Below, piece by piece: positions 7,901 to 9,644 of a stretch of DNA of 9,644 bases (position 1 is its first letter; each line of letters opens with the position of its first letter). Where the stretch lies: the NCBI GenBank assembly GCA_026397675.1, contig JAPLUH010000200.1, forward strand, positions 1 to 9,644, written 5' to 3'. Made by a program: the position numbers and the translations under genes. The notes below the pieces were generated by a model, which ran no database searches, was not told the origin of the DNA, and saw only the letters and a list, made by a program, of their open reading frames with translations. The DNA comes from Verrucomicrobiota bacterium. Its GTDB lineage: Bacteria; Verrucomicrobiota; Verrucomicrobiia; Limisphaerales; UBA9464.

Positions 7901-8173
7901 GTGCTGAAGGAGGAACCGGCCAATCTCGACCGTCGGTTGATCCGCGCCTTCCGGCACACCTTGGGTCGCAAGCCCCAACCCGACGAGGTGGCCGTGCTGA
8001 GGCAAACTCACGAACAGCAGTTGGCCCGTTTCCAGGCCGATCCGGCGGCCGCCAAGGCCCTCATTGCCGTGGGCGAGTCTAAGGCTCCGGAATCCTCCGA
8101 TCCTGTCGCGCTGGCAGCCATGACCGCAGTGGCCAACGTGCTCCTCAACCTCAACGAGACCATCACCAAGTGA
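4961..8173 (+). CDS. Secreted PSD1 and cytochrome-c-like domain protein (DUF1549 - LamG - DUF1553)
   Basis: A 1070-residue exported protein of a family expanded in Planctomycetes and Verrucomicrobia; its biochemical activity is not established. Residues about 18-35 are the hydrophobic core of a signal peptide, with a plausible cleavage after ALQA. Residues about 41-145 form a cytochrome-c-like region with CFACH (Cys58, Cys61, His62) and a possible axial Met115 in IMPPP. DUF1549 spans about 165-372 and contains a second motif, CTECHDHK (Cys347, Cys350, His351). Helical, charged stretches at about 404-437 and 655-695 flank a LamG domain at about 445-635 (RWNFDG to GQLDDLRIYSR). DUF1553 follows from about 740 to 1000 (TNRLALARWL, VNRYWGMLFGTGLV, VTSATYRQ). 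The GTG start is the only one giving a full signal peptide: an in-frame stop lies at 4943-4945 and the next ATG (5033) cuts into the hydrophobic core. No good Shine-Dalgarno is seen. Its stop overlaps the DUF1501 start. Confidence 0.92.
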   Translation: MTLCFAIACRALQIRCHGVAWVVLMSLCSVALQAGTAPMSEPRVDFNRQIRPIFSEHCFACHGPDEGKRKAGLRLDRQEDAFQTLKSGQHALVAGQPEKSTLVERILTKDPDEIMPPPKHGKPLSPAQIELLQQWVQQGAGWQQHWSFIVPTAPELPRVQDGKWARNAIDTFVLSRLESEGLKPNPEADSVSLQRRVTLDLTGLPPTVEEVDAFLADKRSDAYERLVDRLMDSQHYGERVGQNWLDLARYADTSGYHFDGVRFMWLWRDWVIDAFNADKPFDQFTVEQLAGDLLPNPSVSQRVATGFVRNNMTNDEGGADPDEYLNKYVVDRVNTVGATFMGLTVGCTECHDHKYDPISTKEFYRLYAFFHNVPEKGLDRIRTDNPPPRLPVPTSDQAARFVEADFALKDAEKTLQDRNNELGETQEKWERELGEKTPVLASTHGLTVRWNFDGALDQAVAWKGTNAPEFADARLGKALKLDGKAHAETVSRLDWGRTNAFAVAAWVRLQGDGAVLSQMEKGPGYRGVDLLISDRRLQTHLIHAWPEDAIKVRTKEQLAQNQWLHVAMSYDGSAKASGVQLFVNGVRKDLETEKDQLKGSFATQEPLRIGSRNGESFLTGQLDDLRIYSRTLTATEAVSLTFEGYAAIVAKSRGQRSDEERSELARFYRENHAVDFLRAEKALAQARRNKDAFYSKIPTTLIMEELDPPRETYVLVRGDFRTRGERVHPGTPSFLPSLPAGPTNRLALARWLVSKEHPLTARVTVNRYWGMLFGTGLVKTANDFGSQGEWPSHPELLDFLAVRFRDGGSGAATTQRRGQKTPHLKPWSVKDQLRLMVTSATYRQAATATPEKLTRDPYNRLFTRGPRLRLDAEYIRDNALAVSGLLNPKMGGPSVKPYQPPGIWDGTDSVFVQDHGQDLYRRGMYVFWRRSAHYPSFATFDAPNREVCTFLRQRTQTPLQSLVLMNDPAFVEAARGLAQRVLKEEPANLDRRLIRAFRHTLGRKPQPDEVAVLRQTHEQQLARFQADPAAAKALIAVGESKAPESSDPVALAAMTAVANVLLNLNETITK

Positions 8174-9630
8174 ACCCCTCCTACCTTCAGAGCGAAGCCG
8201 AGCGCATACTGACCCGGCGTACGTTCCTTACCCGCAGCTCTACGGGCCTCGGTGCCATGGCTTTGGCCTCGCTGTTGCCGGCGCACCTCCGGGGAGCGTC
8301 GGGCAAGTCAACCACACAGGCCGTCCCGGGTGCGCTGAAAGCGTTGCATTTACCGCCGAAGGCCAAGCGGGTCATCTACCTCTTCCAATCGGGTGCGCCC
8401 TCGCACCTCGATCTTTTTGATCCTAAGCCCAAGCTCAAAGAGATGACCGGCCAGGAGTTGCCGCCGAGCGTCCGACGGGGCCAGCGCATCACCGGCATGA
8501 CGGCCGGACAGTCGGTGCTCAAGTGCGTAGGATCCCCCTTTGAGTTCAAGAAGTACGGCAAGAGCGGGATGGAGATCACCTCGCTCATGCCCAATATCGG
8601 AGCAGTGGCCGATGACATTTCCCTGATTCGCACGATGCATGTCGATGCGATCAACCACGATCCGGCCGTGACCTTCTTTGGCACCGGCAATCAGCAGCCC
8701 GGACGCCCCACCATGGGTTCATGGATTGCTTATGGGTTGGGCTCGGAGAATGCGAACCTGCCGTCGTATGTCGTGCTCGTCAGCGGCAGTGGTGGGCAAT
8801 CGCTTCAAGCCCGGTACTGGGGCAACGGGTTCCTCTCGGCCAACTACCAAGGCGTTCAATTGCGCAGCCAAGGGGACCCAGTTCTTTATGTCTCCAATCC
8901 GCCAGGCATGAGCGGTGACTCGCGCCGTCAACTGCTCGACGCCATGCAGACACTCAACCGCAAGCGTCTGGGAATTCTGGGTGATCCGGACATCGCCTCG
9001 CATATCGAGAGCTACGAGTTGGCCTTCCGCATGCAGACGAGCGTGCCGGAGTTGGTGGACTTGTCTACCGAACCCGAATCGGTGCTCAAGTTGTATGGGG
9101 CTCAGCCCGGCAAATCGTCCTTTGCCAACAACTGCCTCTTGGCGCGGCGCTTGGCTGAGCGAGGGGTTCGCTTCATCCAATTGTGTCACCGCGACTGGGA
9201 TCATCACGGTGGATTGCCCGATGGCATCAAGACCCAGACCCGCAACACCGACCAAGCCAGCGGCGCCCTCATCCAGGACCTTAAGCAGCGTGGGCTTCTT
9301 GACGACACGCTGGTTGTCTGGGGCGGTGAGTTTGGGCGCACCGCTTATTCGCAGGGCGACATTAGTGCCAACAGCTTTGGTCGCGACCATCATCCCCGGT
9401 GTTTCTCACTGTGGATGGCTGGCGGTGGCGTCAAGCCCGGCCTGGTGTATGGACGCACCGACGACTTCGGCTACAACATCGTGGAAGACCCGGTCAACGT
9501 GCACGACTTGCATGCTACGATGCTCCACCTCCTGGGCATTGAGCACACCCGCTTCACACACCGCTTCGAAGGCCGCGACTTCCGCCTCACCGACATCGCC
9601 GGAGAGGTTATCAAACCCTTGTTGGCGTAG
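8170..9630 (+). CDS. DUF1501 domain protein with twin-arginine signal
   Basis: A 486-residue protein predicted to leave the cytoplasm folded through the Tat system: RRTFL at 16-20 is followed by a hydrophobic stretch to about residue 37. The rest is a full-length DUF1501 domain, placed by Pfam in the alkaline phosphatase/sulfatase-like clan. Conserved-looking pieces include FQSGAPSHLDLFDPKP (72-87), INHDPA (161-166), DWDHHGG (342-348), GGEFGRT (385-391) and GRDHHP (404-409), the Asp/His-rich ones being candidate metal ligands. The closing part (VYGRTDDFGY, NVHDLHATMLHLLGI) is typical of the family. No experimentally proven reaction is known to me for this family, so a hydrolase role is inference. 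The GTG start overlaps the preceding TGA (GTGA at 8170-8173), which implies translational coupling and matched expression with the PSD1/DUF1553 partner. The stop is TAG at 9628-9630; only 14 bases follow. Confidence 0.93.
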   Translation: MNPSYLQSEAERILTRRTFLTRSSTGLGAMALASLLPAHLRGASGKSTTQAVPGALKALHLPPKAKRVIYLFQSGAPSHLDLFDPKPKLKEMTGQELPPSVRRGQRITGMTAGQSVLKCVGSPFEFKKYGKSGMEITSLMPNIGAVADDISLIRTMHVDAINHDPAVTFFGTGNQQPGRPTMGSWIAYGLGSENANLPSYVVLVSGSGGQSLQARYWGNGFLSANYQGVQLRSQGDPVLYVSNPPGMSGDSRRQLLDAMQTLNRKRLGILGDPDIASHIESYELAFRMQTSVPELVDLSTEPESVLKLYGAQPGKSSFANNCLLARRLAERGVRFIQLCHRDWDHHGGLPDGIKTQTRNTDQASGALIQDLKQRGLLDDTLVVWGGEFGRTAYSQGDISANSFGRDHHPRCFSLWMAGGGVKPGLVYGRTDDFGYNIVEDPVNVHDLHATMLHLLGIEHTRFTHRFEGRDFRLTDIAGEVIKPLLA

Positions 9631-9644
9631 GCTCCGCGGGATCG

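Noticed and set aside
7327..8082. 251-codon plus-strand open frame inside the PSD1/DUF1553 gene
   Set aside because: It overlaps a clearly conserved DUF1553 region in another frame, and its translation is low-complexity Arg/Pro/Gly sequence without a domain.
8719..9393. 224-codon minus-strand open frame opposite DUF1501
   Set aside because: It is fully antisense to a conserved family domain and shows no motif of its own.

Overview
The window looks like a chromosomal segment from a high-GC bacterium of the Planctomycetes-Verrucomicrobia group. The main reason is the tandem pair at the right end: a very large secreted protein with a cytochrome-c-like motif plus PSD1/DUF1549 and DUF1553 domains, followed by a Tat-exported DUF1501 protein. 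These operon pairs are a hallmark of Planctomycetes and Verrucomicrobia. A Verrucomicrobia origin is my preference but is inference; the sequence alone does not exclude Planctomycetes.

Layout from left to right: (1) the 3' end of pheT (phenylalanyl-tRNA synthetase beta subunit), plus strand, cut by the window edge; (2) a 116-base convergent gap holding a small degenerate tandem repeat; (3) a heavy-metal P1B-type ATPase of CopA type on the minus strand, with one N-terminal metal-binding domain; (4) a short divergent intergenic region; (5) a plus-strand gene for an unusual membrane protein with an N-terminal protein-kinase-like domain, one transmembrane helix and a C-terminal LamG/concanavalin-A-like domain; (6) after 60 bases, a 1070-residue secreted protein with a cytochrome-c-like region, DUF1549, an inserted LamG domain and DUF1553; (7) overlapping it by four bases, a DUF1501 protein with a twin-arginine signal.

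Genes 5 to 7 point the same way with short or negative spacing and probably form one transcription unit. The PSD1/DUF1553 and DUF1501 proteins are predicted to act together outside the cytoplasm. Their exact biochemistry is not established, but in these phyla they are commonly found near polysaccharide-degradation and sulfatase genes. The kinase-like membrane protein in front of them carries the same type of extracytoplasmic LamG domain, so it may sense or tether the same ligand and signal inward. That link is the most interesting hypothesis here and is inference. The P-type ATPase and pheT appear to be functionally unrelated neighbours. I saw no tRNA, rRNA, CRISPR array, insertion sequence or phage gene.
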